This document shows, piece after piece, positions 1-7,199 of a DNA stretch of 22,103 bases (within the stretch, counting starts at the first letter, position 1; the number at the start of each line of letters is the position of its first letter). The notes under the pieces are model-generated. The model saw nothing but the letters and a program-made list of their open reading frames with translations. It was not told the origin of the DNA and made no database searches. The translations under genes were made by a program, and so were the position numbers. This stretch comes from an uncultured Parabacteroides sp. (GTDB taxonomy: Bacteria > Bacteroidota > Bacteroidia > Bacteroidales > Tannerellaceae), in the NCBI GenBank assembly GCA_934725305.1, contig CAKVBA010000046.1, positions 1 through 22,103 of the forward strand. Direction: 5' to 3'.

Positions 1-97
1 CGCTAAATTACAACAAATATACCACATTAGCAATCAATAAGTTGCAAACGTTCAAAGTATTTTGCGACTATCCCTATGTTAGAATTAGTGATATTTA

Positions 98-1033
98 TTA
101 GATAAGATCACGCAACAACCACAATGTATATCCGATATAAGATACAACCAAGAAGAGACCTTCTCCGCGTGAAAGACGATATCGAGACCATGCCAAAGGC
201 AGAAGAATCAATGACACTGCCAACATCACCAACAGGTCAATATAGTTGACCGACAATGCTTCGATGGGATGAATCAAAGAGGTTATACCGGCAATGGCCA
301 ATATATTAAAGATGTTTGATCCGACGGCATTACCCAAGGCTATTTCTGGGTTCTTCTTCAACGCGGCTACAACCGATGTGGCCAACTCTGGCATACTGGT
401 TCCGGCAGCTACAATAGTCAGACCTATCACGGCTTCGCTCACGCCCATGCTCCTGGCAATAATGGTTGCATTATCAACCAACAGCTGAGAGCCCAACACC
501 AAAATAACCAACCCGATTACAATGTTAGACAGATTGATATACCAAGGCGGTAATTGCTCCTGCAACTCCTCTTTCTCTTTCTGCTCCTTTCGCGACATAT
601 GGAAGCTGAAGACCAGATAAGAGATGATGCCCAAGACAAATAATCCACCCTGCCAGCGCTCAAGATGTCCGCTCCAAAAGAAAAGCACAAAGACTAAAGA
701 TGTCAATATCATCAAAGGTATATCTATCCGAATCAATTGCTTCTTGGTCTGCAATGGATAAATCATAGCGGCTATACCCAATATTATACAGATATTAAAT
801 ATGTTGGATCCAACGATATTACCAATGGCAATATCACCTTGTCCATTCAACACAGAACTGATGCTTACTACCAGTTCGGGTGCACTTGTGCCAAAAGCCA
901 CAACGGTCAAACCCACCACCAATGGAGAAATCTTTGCCCGCAAAGCCAATGAAGAACTTCCTTTTACAAGCCTATCTGCTCCAAAATAAAGAGCTACCAG
1001 CGACAATATCAATAAGGTAAAACTTGTTAACAT
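98..1033 (-). CDS. Sodium/calcium exchanger family membrane protein (CaCA family, YrbG-like)
   Basis: Inner-membrane cation/Ca2+ antiporter of 311 residues, a normal length for the bacterial YrbG-like family. The two inverted alpha-repeats that form the ion path are both visible. The first has FGTSAPEL near residues 48-54 and GNIVGSNIFN near 71-80; the second has AGTSMPEL and GNAVGSNIFNI about 160 residues later. The rest is a series of hydrophobic helices with a charged central loop (RKEQKEKEELQEQ). I start it at the ATG at 1033 (MLTSF) and not at the longer in-frame ATG at 1111, because the promoter -7 element at 1092-1099 lies inside the longer reading frame and the extra N-terminus is not membrane-like. 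The substrate is known for the family only; the exact ion pair cannot be read from sequence. Its promoter lies between inverted repeats, see 1067-1203. Confidence 0.9.
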   Translation of the reverse strand: MLTSFTLLILSLVALYFGADRLVKGSSSLALRAKISPLVVGLTVVAFGTSAPELVVSISSVLNGQGDIAIGNIVGSNIFNICIILGIAAMIYPLQTKKQLIRIDIPLMILTSLVFVLFFWSGHLERWQGGLFVLGIISYLVFSFHMSRKEQKEKEELQEQLPPWYINLSNIVIGLVILVLGSQLLVDNATIIARSMGVSEAVIGLTIVAAGTSMPELATSVVAALKKNPEIALGNAVGSNIFNILAIAGITSLIHPIEALSVNYIDLLVMLAVSLILLPLAWSRYRLSRGEGLFLVVSYIGYTLWLLRDLI

Positions 1034-1066
1034 GATTTGTTTGTTTAAATCTTGTTTTAGTATTAA

Positions 1067-1203
1067 AAATGTCCAGTTTCCTGTTTGCTGACAAAGATAT
1101 ATCATATCCAAGTAAACAGCAAGTTATTATATAGGCAGAAAAACGTATATAGGACAATCTCGATCTCACACCGAGATACAAACAGGAAACCTTTTGGACA
1201 TTT
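1067..1203. repeat. Inverted repeat pair flanking the exchanger promoter
   Basis: The left arm (1067-1087) reads AAATGTCCA followed by GTTTCCTGTTTG. The right arm (1179-1203), read on the other strand, has the same 9 and 12 bases with AAAG inserted between them. All 21 bases of the left arm therefore match. The 91 bp between the arms contain the leftward promoter and a small hairpin (ATCTCG at 1157-1162 with CGAGAT at 1172-1177). Inverted repeats around a promoter are the arrangement of phase-variable promoters in Bacteroidales, but inversion is only inferred. Confidence 0.65.
1092..1122 (-). promoter_or_regulatory. Bacteroidetes-type promoter for the CaCA exchanger
   Basis: On the minus strand the -7 element TATCTTTG (1099-1092) is preceded, 20 nt upstream, by TTG (1122-1120). 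This fits the Bacteroidetes TTTG/TAnnTTTG architecture. Transcription would start near 1086 and give a leader of about 50 nt before the ATG at 1033. Confidence 0.6.
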
Positions 1204-1267
1204 AGTCAGGTTTTAATCAGCTTTATTCGTATTCAAATTCAAATTCAATCCAATTAACAATTAATCA

Positions 1268-1462
1268 CTATACAGTCGGGCGATTGCCAGGGCGACGAGC
1301 CTTGATAACTCTGACAACGATAGCAATTATGGCAACAACACCAATGCCACCCATAACCATACTTTTAGTTCCATCAGACTCAAAGTCTGTAGTACCTACC
1401 AAAACCAAGATAATAAAAGACAACATCATAATTGCTTCTACCAAGTCATTACTTATCTTCAT
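1268..1462 (-). CDS. Small two-helix membrane protein, unknown function
   Basis: A 64-residue protein I do not recognise. It has two hydrophobic segments at about residues 8-23 and 35-52, joined by a short polar loop (TTDFESDGTKS), and ends in a basic tail (KARRPGNRPTV) expected on the cytoplasmic side. The start is the ATG at 1462; the longer open frame upstream reads through the intergenic gap and the end of the preceding gene. It lies 41 bp behind the 71-residue gene at 1504-1719, which has the same two-helix layout with an acidic tail, so the two are probably one transcript and may form a pair. Confidence 0.55.
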   Translation of the reverse strand: MKISNDLVEAIMMLSFIILVLVGTTDFESDGTKSMVMGGIGVVAIIAIVVRVIKARRPGNRPTV

Positions 1463-1503
1463 AATCGTTCTAAATTTTAAACTGTGAATAAATAAATCAA
1501 ATA

Positions 1504-1719
1504 TTACTTCTGATTGACTGACGGCGTTTCTTCTTCCGAACTCCCAGTCTGGCTTAACCCTTTCATTATGCCATAAAGGCCCACACACAAAGTTGCCATA
1601 ACCACAACCAGCTTCAGATAGTCGTTAGAAATAATAGAACTACAAGCTAAAACACAACCTACAATCGTTAGAATGACATAAAGATATATACATACTTTTC
1701 CTGAATTCTTTTTAGACAT
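1504..1719 (-). CDS. Small two-helix membrane protein, unknown function
   Basis: A 71-residue protein starting at the ATG at 1719, with a short basic N-terminus (MSKKNSGK) and hydrophobic segments near residues 9-31 and 34-53. The polar acidic tail is SSEEETPSVNQK. I do not recognise a family. Same size class and topology as the next gene (1268-1462), with opposite tail charge; common origin is possible but sequence similarity is too weak to claim. A copy of the three-copy interspersed element ends about 40 bp upstream in the same orientation, so it may form part of this gene's leader. Confidence 0.55.
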   Translation of the reverse strand: MSKKNSGKVCIYLYVILTIVGCVLACSSIISNDYLKLVVVMATLCVGLYGIMKGLSQTGSSEEETPSVNQK

Positions 1720-1760
1720 AACATTTGATTTTAAAGTGATAAATAAAAAAGACCTCATTT

Positions 1761-1920
1761 GTAGGTGTATCAAAATAACCACTTTGATACAGTTCCTCTT
1801 AGGTGCGTCTGAATTAGTAAAATGCAAGATGCTAAGGAAGGCGACAGACGTTTACTGATGTAAAGGACTGAGGTCGAATCCCGAAAGCAACGCAGCAGTT
1901 TGCAATCATAACACACCGCC
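1761..1920 (-). repeat. Interspersed ~160-bp element, copy 1
   Basis: Read on the minus strand this matches copies at 7727-7889 and 15423-15585 over its whole length. Shared blocks include GCTGCGTTGCTTTCGG near the start, TTTACTAATTC and CGCACCT in the second half, and a closing hairpin. In this copy the hairpin is GTATCAAA pairing with TTTTGATAC-type sequence. It fills most of the 302-bp gap between 1719 and 2022. No family known to me matches. Similarity was judged by eye. Confidence 0.8.
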
Positions 1921-1962
1921 AACGAACAGAGTTAAGACAAGGATGCATACAACACAACACTG

Positions 1963-1988
1963 CTTTTGGCCAGGTCTTGAGCCAAAAG
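1963..1988 (-). terminator. Possible weak terminator hairpin after the small exported protein
   Basis: CTTTTGGC (1963-1970) and GCCAAAAG (1981-1988) form a perfect 8-bp stem with a 10-nt loop, 34 bp beyond the stop codon of the leftward gene at 2022-2426. No clear T-run follows on the minus strand, so termination is uncertain. Confidence 0.35.
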
Positions 1989-2021
1989 GAGCATTCACTT
2001 GTCACATTACCACCTTAAAAT

Positions 2022-2426
2022 TCAAAGGATAAGCTTCCGCAAGTTGAAGACATGATTCCCCATACTGCAGAAAAGAGAAGAGATATAATGGTTTTGATAA
2101 ATAGATATATTTTCAGAAATCTTGTAAGCAGCACTCACCTGCTTCAATCTGAACCATTGTATTAAACGTTCTACACTATTTGTCAAGCGCACATTTGTCA
2201 ATGTGTTGGAAGAAAAAAACACTCGACGAGGCGTCAAGCAGCTACAATCTTTCAAATCATTACTGATCGCTTCGATCTTATGCTGTATATCACTGGCATC
2301 GCTCTGCTTTTGCATCACAGCTTCGCGCACAGACAAGCCCAACTTCTCTCCCTCGAGTACACGGTCTGTTGAGGTCAGAAGCAGCGCGCCCACAAAAACA
2401 CCAATAATTAATAGCAAATGTTTCAT
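2022..2426 (-). CDS. Small exported protein, unknown function
   Basis: A 134-residue protein with a clean signal peptide or N-terminal anchor (MKHLLLIIGVFVGALLLTSTDRV) and no later membrane segment. The mature part has a Gln/Asp/Lys-rich helical stretch, a CSCLTPRR segment and a C-terminal half with two further cysteines. I do not recognise the family. The ATG at 2426 is preferred over one 33 nt upstream because a perfect -7 element (2431-2438) ends only 4 nt before it; the mRNA would then begin at or next to the start codon. It is divergent from menA, with 86 bp between the two starts. Confidence 0.6.
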   Translation of the reverse strand: MKHLLLIIGVFVGALLLTSTDRVLEGEKLGLSVREAVMQKQSDASDIQHKIEAISNDLKDCSCLTPRRVFFSSNTLTNVRLTNSVERLIQWFRLKQVSAAYKISENISIYQNHYISSLFCSMGNHVFNLRKLIL

Positions 2427-2430
2427 GCTG

Positions 2431-2459
2431 CAAATATACAATGTTTTGTTATGAAACAA
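2431..2459 (-). promoter_or_regulatory. Promoter for the small exported protein
   Basis: Minus strand: TATATTTG (2438-2431) matches TAnnTTTG exactly, and TTG (2459-2457) lies 18 nt upstream. The ATG at 2426 is five bases past the last G, suggesting a leaderless or nearly leaderless message. Confidence 0.55.
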
Positions 2460-2481
2460 GCAATCTCTTTGTTTTTGTTTC

Positions 2482-2489
2482 TATTTTTG
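2482..2489 (+). promoter_or_regulatory. -7 element upstream of menA
   Basis: TATTTTTG matches TAnnTTTG and lies 23 nt before the menA ATG. I see no TTTG at the right distance, only T-rich sequence, so the -33 part is weak. Confidence 0.45.
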
Positions 2490-2512
2490 CAATCAATTTA
2501 AGATTTTGATAT

Positions 2513-3400
2513 ATGACGAACAACAACAAAAGCCAAGTACAAGCTTGGTTTGAGGCTGCACGCCCCAAAACCCTGCCGGCCTCAATCAGCCCTGTATTGG
2601 TGGGATGCGCTCTTGCCTTTCGAGATGGAGTATTTCAAGTTGCCCCAGCTTTCTTCTGCCTGCTGGTAGCTCTATTTGCTCAAATTGCCAGCAACTTAGC
2701 AAATGATTATTTCGACTTCAAACAGGGAGCCGACAGAGAGGATCGTTTAGGTCCGGAGCGAGCGGTAGCACAAGGTTGGATTCAACCCAAGACGATGTTG
2801 AAGGCCACTTTCCTTACATTAGCCTTGGCATGTCTGTCTGGTTGCATGCTGCTATTCTATGCCGGATGGGAACTGATTCCGGTCGGTTTAGCTATTGCTA
2901 TCTGCGTACTGGCCTATTCAGCCGGTCCGTTTCCCCTTGCCTATAATGGTTTAGGTGATGTCTGCGTCTTGCTTTTCTATGGAGTTATACCGGTCTGCTT
3001 CACCTATTATGTGCAAGCCTTGTCATTCTCTACTTTATCGCTACTGCTTTCACTGGCTGTCGGTTTCCTCTCAACCAATATTCTAGTAATTAACAATTAC
3101 CGCGATTACCAGCAAGACAAGGCATCAAACAAACGTACCACTATCGTTCTGTTTGGACGTCGCTTCGGAAGAATCTTCTATCTGATCAATGGTCTGCTGG
3201 CTATCGCCATTGCTTTTCCTTTGATTGGTTATGGAGAATACTGGAAAGAAGCATTGATGGGTCTATTCTTTGTACTCTTCATTTCGACTTGGTTGCGCAT
3301 GATACGCACAGAAGGCAGAGCCTTGAACCAACTACTGGCACAAACAGCACGCAATCTGTTTATCTTCTCGCTACTATTGGCAATCTTACTCAACTTATAA
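2513..3400 (+). CDS. menA: 1,4-dihydroxy-2-naphthoate polyprenyltransferase (MenA)
   Basis: Membrane prenyltransferase of menaquinone synthesis; it attaches the polyprenyl chain to 1,4-dihydroxy-2-naphthoate to give demethylmenaquinone. The 295-residue length and about eight to nine hydrophobic helices are normal for the UbiA superfamily. Both Asp-rich diphosphate/Mg2+ motifs are present: NDYFDFKQGAD at residues 64-74 and NNYRDYQQDKASNKRT at about 194-209. The N-terminal WFEAARPKTLPAS is the usual MenA opening. No other men gene is nearby, so it is a stand-alone gene here. MenA is favoured over other UbiA members by the motif spelling and N-terminus. Confidence 0.93.
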   Translation: MTNNNKSQVQAWFEAARPKTLPASISPVLVGCALAFRDGVFQVAPAFFCLLVALFAQIASNLANDYFDFKQGADREDRLGPERAVAQGWIQPKTMLKATFLTLALACLSGCMLLFYAGWELIPVGLAIAICVLAYSAGPFPLAYNGLGDVCVLLFYGVIPVCFTYYVQALSFSTLSLLLSLAVGFLSTNILVINNYRDYQQDKASNKRTTIVLFGRRFGRIFYLINGLLAIAIAFPLIGYGEYWKEALMGLFFVLFISTWLRMIRTEGRALNQLLAQTARNLFIFSLLLAILLNL

Positions 3401-3549
3401 AAGATATGCTCGGTACATCCTCTAAGAGAAAGGAGTTATGAAGAAAGACAAAACAATCTTCCCGTAAGGATGTTATATATATATATATAGTGATCACAGA
3501 TGATAGATTCATCGACTGTTTTTTACAAACAATTAATTAATAAGAGACA

Positions 3550-3981
3550 ATGAAAAAGGTATTTTGGGGAGTTTTGGTCTTAGTTACTATGGCCAGCTGC
3601 AACTCTTCACAAAAGAAAAATGCAGAGCAAATAGATGAGACAACAGTAGCTGTAGAACAACCTGCAGACAATAGTTTTTATGGTTTTTACGAAGGCACTC
3701 TTCCGGCTGCCGACTGTGAAGGCATCAAGACGTCACTGACAGTGAATGACGACAAGACCTACTCATTGAAGAGTGAATATATCGGTGTTGAAAATGGCAC
3801 TTTCGAGACCAATGGTGTGTATAATCTGATTGACGATTCTCTGATTGAACTGATCACGCCTTCTTCTGGCGAAAAGACTTATTATAAGATTTTAGACAAC
3901 AACCAGGTGATGTTGTCAGATAGCGCCGGCACTATCAATCAAGGTGAATTGGCAGCATATTATATTCTGAAGAAGAAATAA
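3550..3981 (+). CDS. NlpE-like lipoprotein (copper-homeostasis family N-terminal domain)
   Basis: A 143-residue lipoprotein: the signal peptide ends in TMASC, with Cys17 as the lipidated residue. The mature part matches the NlpE N-terminal beta-barrel domain, with YGFYEGTLPAADCEGIKTSLTV followed by alternating strands (YSLKSEY, GTFETNGVYNL, YYKILDNNQVML). In classical NlpE the CxxC has two cysteines; here it reads AADC (residues 53-56), so the first is lost and only Cys56 remains, which argues against a simple Cys-pair copper or redox role. NlpE in E. coli signals surface and copper stress; the role in Bacteroidales is not established. It follows menA after 149 bp that include a (TA)n run, so it probably has its own promoter. 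Confidence 0.8.
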   Translation: MKKVFWGVLVLVTMASCNSSQKKNAEQIDETTVAVEQPADNSFYGFYEGTLPAADCEGIKTSLTVNDDKTYSLKSEYIGVENGTFETNGVYNLIDDSLIELITPSSGEKTYYKILDNNQVMLSDSAGTINQGELAAYYILKKK

Positions 3982-4002
3982 GATTTCTCCATTCTATCAC
4001 AT

Positions 4003-4050
4003 AAGCAGTGTGTCAGAGTTTGCACTTATGACACACTGCTTTTATTGTTT
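4003..4050. terminator. Strong bidirectional terminator between convergent genes
   Basis: AAGCAGTGTGTCA (4003-4015) and TGACACACTGCTT (4029-4041) make a perfect 13-bp stem with a 13-nt loop. T-rich sequence follows on the plus strand. It lies between the lipoprotein gene and the leftward xpt, so it can stop transcription from both sides. Confidence 0.85.
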
Positions 4051-4072
4051 ATATATACTCCGAAAGGAATAG

Positions 4073-4645
4073 TTACTCATTTCTTATTGCAATCTTACAG
4101 CCATCCAGGCTCTCTATGACGGCCAGACTTTCTACACGCACACCCCGATTCTCCAACAACTTGGCTCCACCTTGAAAAGCCTTCTCTATGATGAAACCCA
4201 TACCTTCCAACGTTGCTCCAGCCTGACGAGCCAGCTCTATCATTCCTAAAGCCGCATTACCATAGGCCAAGAAGTCATCGATAAACAGGATATGATCGTC
4301 TGGCGTCAGAAAATTATTGCTGATACAAACGGTATAATCACGGTCTTTCGTAAACGAGTGCACAACCGTCGTCAACATATTTTCCATGGTCTTGGGCTGT
4401 TTTTTCTTGACAAACACCACCGGAAGCTTCATCAGATAACCCACCATAATGGCCGGTGCAATGCCACTGGCCTCGATAGTCACAATCTTATTGATTGGCA
4501 CTCCTTCAAAACGATGGATAAACTCTTCCGCAATCTTATACATCAACATCGGATCCATCTGATGATTGATGAAGCTATCAACCTTTAAAATGCCTCCCGG
4601 ATAGCAACGTCCATCCTGAAGGATACGCTCTTTTAATAATTTCAT
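4073..4645 (-). CDS. xpt: Xanthine phosphoribosyltransferase
   Basis: Cytoplasmic purine salvage enzyme converting xanthine and PRPP to XMP. At 190 residues it has the family length. The PRPP loop reads [14 protein letters not shown] at residues 119-132, the form typical of Xpt, and the N-terminal [12 protein letters not shown] and later SFINHQMDP also match that group rather than Apt. Last gene of a leftward operon: its ATG lies 12 bp after the stop of the lipoprotein gene at 4658. No purine riboswitch is visible in front of it, unlike the arrangement in Bacillus; expression probably depends on the operon promoter upstream of the threonine aldolase. Confidence 0.93.
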   Translation of the reverse strand: MKLLKERILQDGRCYPGGILKVDSFINHQMDPMLMYKIAEEFIHRFEGVPINKIVTIEASGIAPAIMVGYLMKLPVVFVKKKQPKTMENMLTTVVHSFTKDRDYTVCISNNFLTPDDHILFIDDFLAYGNAALGMIELARQAGATLEGMGFIIEKAFQGGAKLLENRGVRVESLAVIESLDGCKIAIRNE

Positions 4646-4657
4646 CTCTGCCTAAGC

Positions 4658-5434
4658 TTAATGTTTTATATGAACAACCGAAACAATGGGACGATGATCA
4701 GAGGCCAACGGCTCCTGACACACATACGAAGTGTCTTTTCCGAAAGAAGCATTCTTAGCTGTATAACCGGCTATATAGTCGATGCAACAATCTGGTTTGT
4801 CTGCCGGAAATGTACACTCAGTTGTATCTGTCAGCAACACAAAGTCGCACATCACATCCTGAATGAAAGAAGACTGAGGATCGTCATTCCAATCACCAGC
4901 CATAAAAAAAGGTTTATCCGCTGCTTGTGCCACTTCACGGATCAAGGGCAAAGAGGCCATGCGATCTTCTGTGGTCAACGACAAATGGGTGCAGGCAAAC
5001 AGATAATCGTCAAACTCCGCCAACAGAAACACTCTTGCCTCTTCACGTCCCGGCAAAGCCAACCGACGGACCGACAAAGGCTTCTCTTTGCTCAAGATGC
5101 CAACTCCATATTTTCCACCATCAAAAGGAATGGCTGCCGCATAAGTAGGATACATCTGTGTCTCTTGGGCTAACAAGGCAAGCACATCAACACCCTTGCT
5201 GCGTCCGGTCACACTATCAACCTCCTGCAAAGCCACCACCATAGGTGACTCTTTCGCTATAACCGCAGCAACTCTCTGATAATCTACCACTTCATCCAGT
5301 CCAATTCCATTACGGATATTATAGCTCATCAATTTCAAGGTCTTCTCTTGCTGCGGCTGACAACCGGTCAACAGACACAGAACAAACGAAAACCATAAAC
5401 TACAAGCTATAATGGTTATTTTTCCTCTATTCAT
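4658..5434 (-). CDS. Endonuclease/exonuclease/phosphatase-fold lipoprotein
   Basis: A predicted envelope-anchored phosphoesterase of 258 residues. The signal peptide ends in LLTGC (lipobox), so I start at the ATG at 5434; the longer frame begins with TTG at 5464 and would add residues before a good signal peptide. The metal-dependent fold shows in order SYNIRNG, ALQEVD (Mg2+-binding Glu), ACTHLSL, GDWNDDP (catalytic Asp/Asn) and SDHRPI (Asp/His pair), all intact. Family members cleave nucleic acid, sphingomyelin or inositol phosphates; the substrate cannot be told. It sits between ltaA (26 bp gap) and xpt (12 bp gap) in one operon, which may only reflect co-transcription. Confidence 0.85.
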   Translation of the reverse strand: MNRGKITIIACSLWFSFVLCLLTGCQPQQEKTLKLMSYNIRNGIGLDEVVDYQRVAAVIAKESPMVVALQEVDSVTGRSKGVDVLALLAQETQMYPTYAAAIPFDGGKYGVGILSKEKPLSVRRLALPGREEARVFLLAEFDDYLFACTHLSLTTEDRMASLPLIREVAQAADKPFFMAGDWNDDPQSSFIQDVMCDFVLLTDTTECTFPADKPDCCIDYIAGYTAKNASFGKDTSYVCQEPLASDHRPIVSVVHIKH

Positions 5435-5460
5435 AAAGCTCCTTACTATCCTTTGGACAA

Positions 5461-6486
5461 TCAATGGCCAAAAGCCTCCTTCAAGTCCTGTTCAAAACTA
5501 ACAATATCCTCTTCTGTTGTATCCCAAGAGGTTACCAGGCGAGCCTCATTGATGGCCTCGTTCCACATATAGAAGAAATGCTTCTCCTGTAAACGCTTCA
5601 ACGGTGCATCGGGCAATGTAAAGAAGAGCTGATTAGATTCCACCTTTTGTGTGAAATGAATCTCCGGATAACGGCGCAGAGCCTCAGCCAAACGAGCAGC
5701 ATAGCGATTGGCATTGCGGGCATTCTCTAACCAAAGGTTGTTTTCGAGATAAGGAATGAACTGAGCCGACAGATAGCGCAACTTAGAGGCCAACTGGGCC
5801 GATTGTTTACGGAAATAGATCAGATTTTCAGTAATCTCCGGACGGAACGAAATGACAGATTCGCCCATCATCATACCATTCTTGGTGCCGCCAAAGCTCA
5901 GTATATCAACACCTGCATCAACGGTTACTTCACGCATCGAGCAGTTCAGATAGGCACAAGCATTCGCCAAACGAGCACCATCCATATGCAGATACATGTG
6001 ATAAGAATGAAGCAGATCGGCAATAGCACGCACCTCTTCAACCGTGTAAACTGTGCCCAACTCGGATACCTGAGAAATATAGACCGCTTTGGGTTGTGAA
6101 TGGTGACACACACCGAAGTTAAGCAAATAGGGTTTGATCAGTTCAGGAGTCAACTTGCCGTCCGGTGTGGCAATAGGCTGCAAAGCACAACCGGTCATGC
6201 GGGCTGGCGCGCCACACTCATCTACAAAGATATGAGCCGTTTCGGCACACAACACACTATTGAACGAACGAGTCACAGCCTGCAACGCTACTGTATTGGC
6301 ACCCGTACCATTGAATACAAAAAAAGGAGAAGCAGTTTCTCCGAATATCTCTTGAATTTTCTCAACTGCTGCTGCAGTCCATGGATCGTCGCCATAACCT
6401 ACGGCATGGTTGTCATTGGCCTTCAGAATAGCATCCATCACCAACGGATGCACTCCGGAATTATTGTCACTAGCAAAACTTCTCAT
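5461..6486 (-). CDS. ltaA: Low-specificity L-threonine aldolase
   Basis: PLP enzyme (fold type I) that cleaves threonine or allo-threonine to glycine and acetaldehyde. The 341 residues match family length. The opening MRSFASDNNSGVHP, the HMDGARLANA segment with the PLP-contacting Asp169, and SFGGTKNG with Schiff-base Lys202 are all present. First gene of the operon with the lipoprotein and xpt. Expression is likely driven by the promoter at 6505-6536, with a leader of only about 13 nt. Glycine made here could feed purine synthesis, a possible link with xpt, but that is inference. Confidence 0.92.
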   Translation of the reverse strand: MRSFASDNNSGVHPLVMDAILKANDNHAVGYGDDPWTAAAVEKIQEIFGETASPFFVFNGTGANTVALQAVTRSFNSVLCAETAHIFVDECGAPARMTGCALQPIATPDGKLTPELIKPYLLNFGVCHHSQPKAVYISQVSELGTVYTVEEVRAIADLLHSYHMYLHMDGARLANACAYLNCSMREVTVDAGVDILSFGGTKNGMMMGESVISFRPEITENLIYFRKQSAQLASKLRYLSAQFIPYLENNLWLENARNANRYAARLAEALRRYPEIHFTQKVESNQLFFTLPDAPLKRLQEKHFFYMWNEAINEARLVTSWDTTEEDIVSFEQDLKEAFGH

Positions 6487-6504
6487 GATACTTTAAAATT
6501 TCCC

Positions 6505-6536
6505 CAAAAGTACAGCTTTTGATAAAGCTATGCAAA
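6505..6536 (-). promoter_or_regulatory. Promoter of the ltaA operon with a small palindrome
   Basis: Minus strand: TTTG (6536-6533), 20 nt, then TACTTTTG (6512-6505), an exact match to the Bacteroidetes promoter. The -7 is part of an inverted repeat, CAAAAG at 6505-6510 and CTTTTG at 6516-6521, which could serve as an operator. Confidence 0.75.
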
Positions 6537-6850
6537 AACATATCCTATGAAAAAGCGGGTAAACAGTGTAAAAAGACAACCATTCTGATAGTGCAGAGTT
6601 ATTGCCTTCAACCCATTGGTGGATTTGATAAAACAATTAGGCTGACGAGGTGATTTCGCAATATTTAGTCTGAACTCTGCCCAACGGCTATTCACGTAAC
6701 ATAGCAACGACATCCGCAGCAATCGCTTTTGGAATAGATATTGTAATTTTATCACTTTCGCTGTTTGCTGAAAATGGATAATGAACCCATCTAAAAACAA
6801 CGACCAAAGCCATTGAAACTGACAGGCAAATCCGGCACAATCCAAACATA
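6537..6850. other. Gene-free stretch, nothing recognised
   Basis: Intergenic DNA left of the phased array. A 105-codon frame on the minus strand (6528-6845) runs through it but has no convincing start context and a Phe/Leu/Cys-rich composition unlike its neighbours. I regard it as chance or a decayed remnant and see no RNA gene or terminator. Confidence 0.4.
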
Positions 6851-7078
6851 TTTAAAAATGCTTATCGGCTGTCTTTCAATAAAATATAGGCTTTCAAAAA
6901 TCAACCTATAGACTTTCTAAAAAACGAGTAGGGACTTTTTCAAAATTGGGTAGGCACTCCGTTCGGATTGGGTAGGCACTCCGTTGGAAATGGATAGGCA
7001 CCCAATTTCCGGAAATAGACTATTCCGTTTTGACAAGGCTAAAGCCTTTCCGGATTCTTGTTGGCTTATTGTGTTTTT
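6851..7078 (+). repeat. 22-bp-periodic degenerate array, copy A
   Basis: From about 6887 successive units begin with TAG and are 22, 20, 22, 22, 22 and 21 bp long. The clearest are TAGGCACTCCGTTCGGATTG and TAGGCACTCCGTTGGAAATG (first 20 bases of each). The whole 228-bp block aligns with 17881-18108, including the order of the off-length 20- and 21-bp units and the trailing CTTATTGTxTTTTA. Not a CRISPR: units are adjacent with no unique spacers. Confidence 0.75.
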
Positions 7079-7199
7079 TACACAGAAAGAATAATACAAA
7101 TAATCCATTGGCAGAATTAAACAGAAGTTGCATTAATTCCATCAATGGATTTCTTTGATGTTTTTCAAGCTCAAACTCTATGCTATATGAAAATGATAT

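Noticed and set aside
3434..3466. 8-codon ORF behind AAAGGAG upstream of the NlpE-like gene
   Set aside because: Good ribosome-binding sequence but too short to support, and no attenuator pairing with the downstream leader was seen.
3473..3490. (TA)n run as a phase-variation tract
   Set aside because: Short dinucleotide run in non-coding DNA, not placed between promoter elements that I can define.
6528..6845. 105-codon minus-strand frame in the gap before ltaA
   Set aside because: Cys/Phe/Leu-rich, no start context or family resemblance, overlaps the ltaA promoter region; probably chance or a decayed remnant.
6917..7108. 63-codon frame and possible CRISPR in the repeated TAGGCACTCCGTT units
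   Set aside because: The units are directly adjacent with gradual sequence change and no unique spacers or cas genes; the frame is a by-product of the repeat.
7130..7155. TCCAT/ATGGA hairpin as terminator of the sigma gene
   Set aside because: Only a 5-bp core stem and no T-run on the minus strand.
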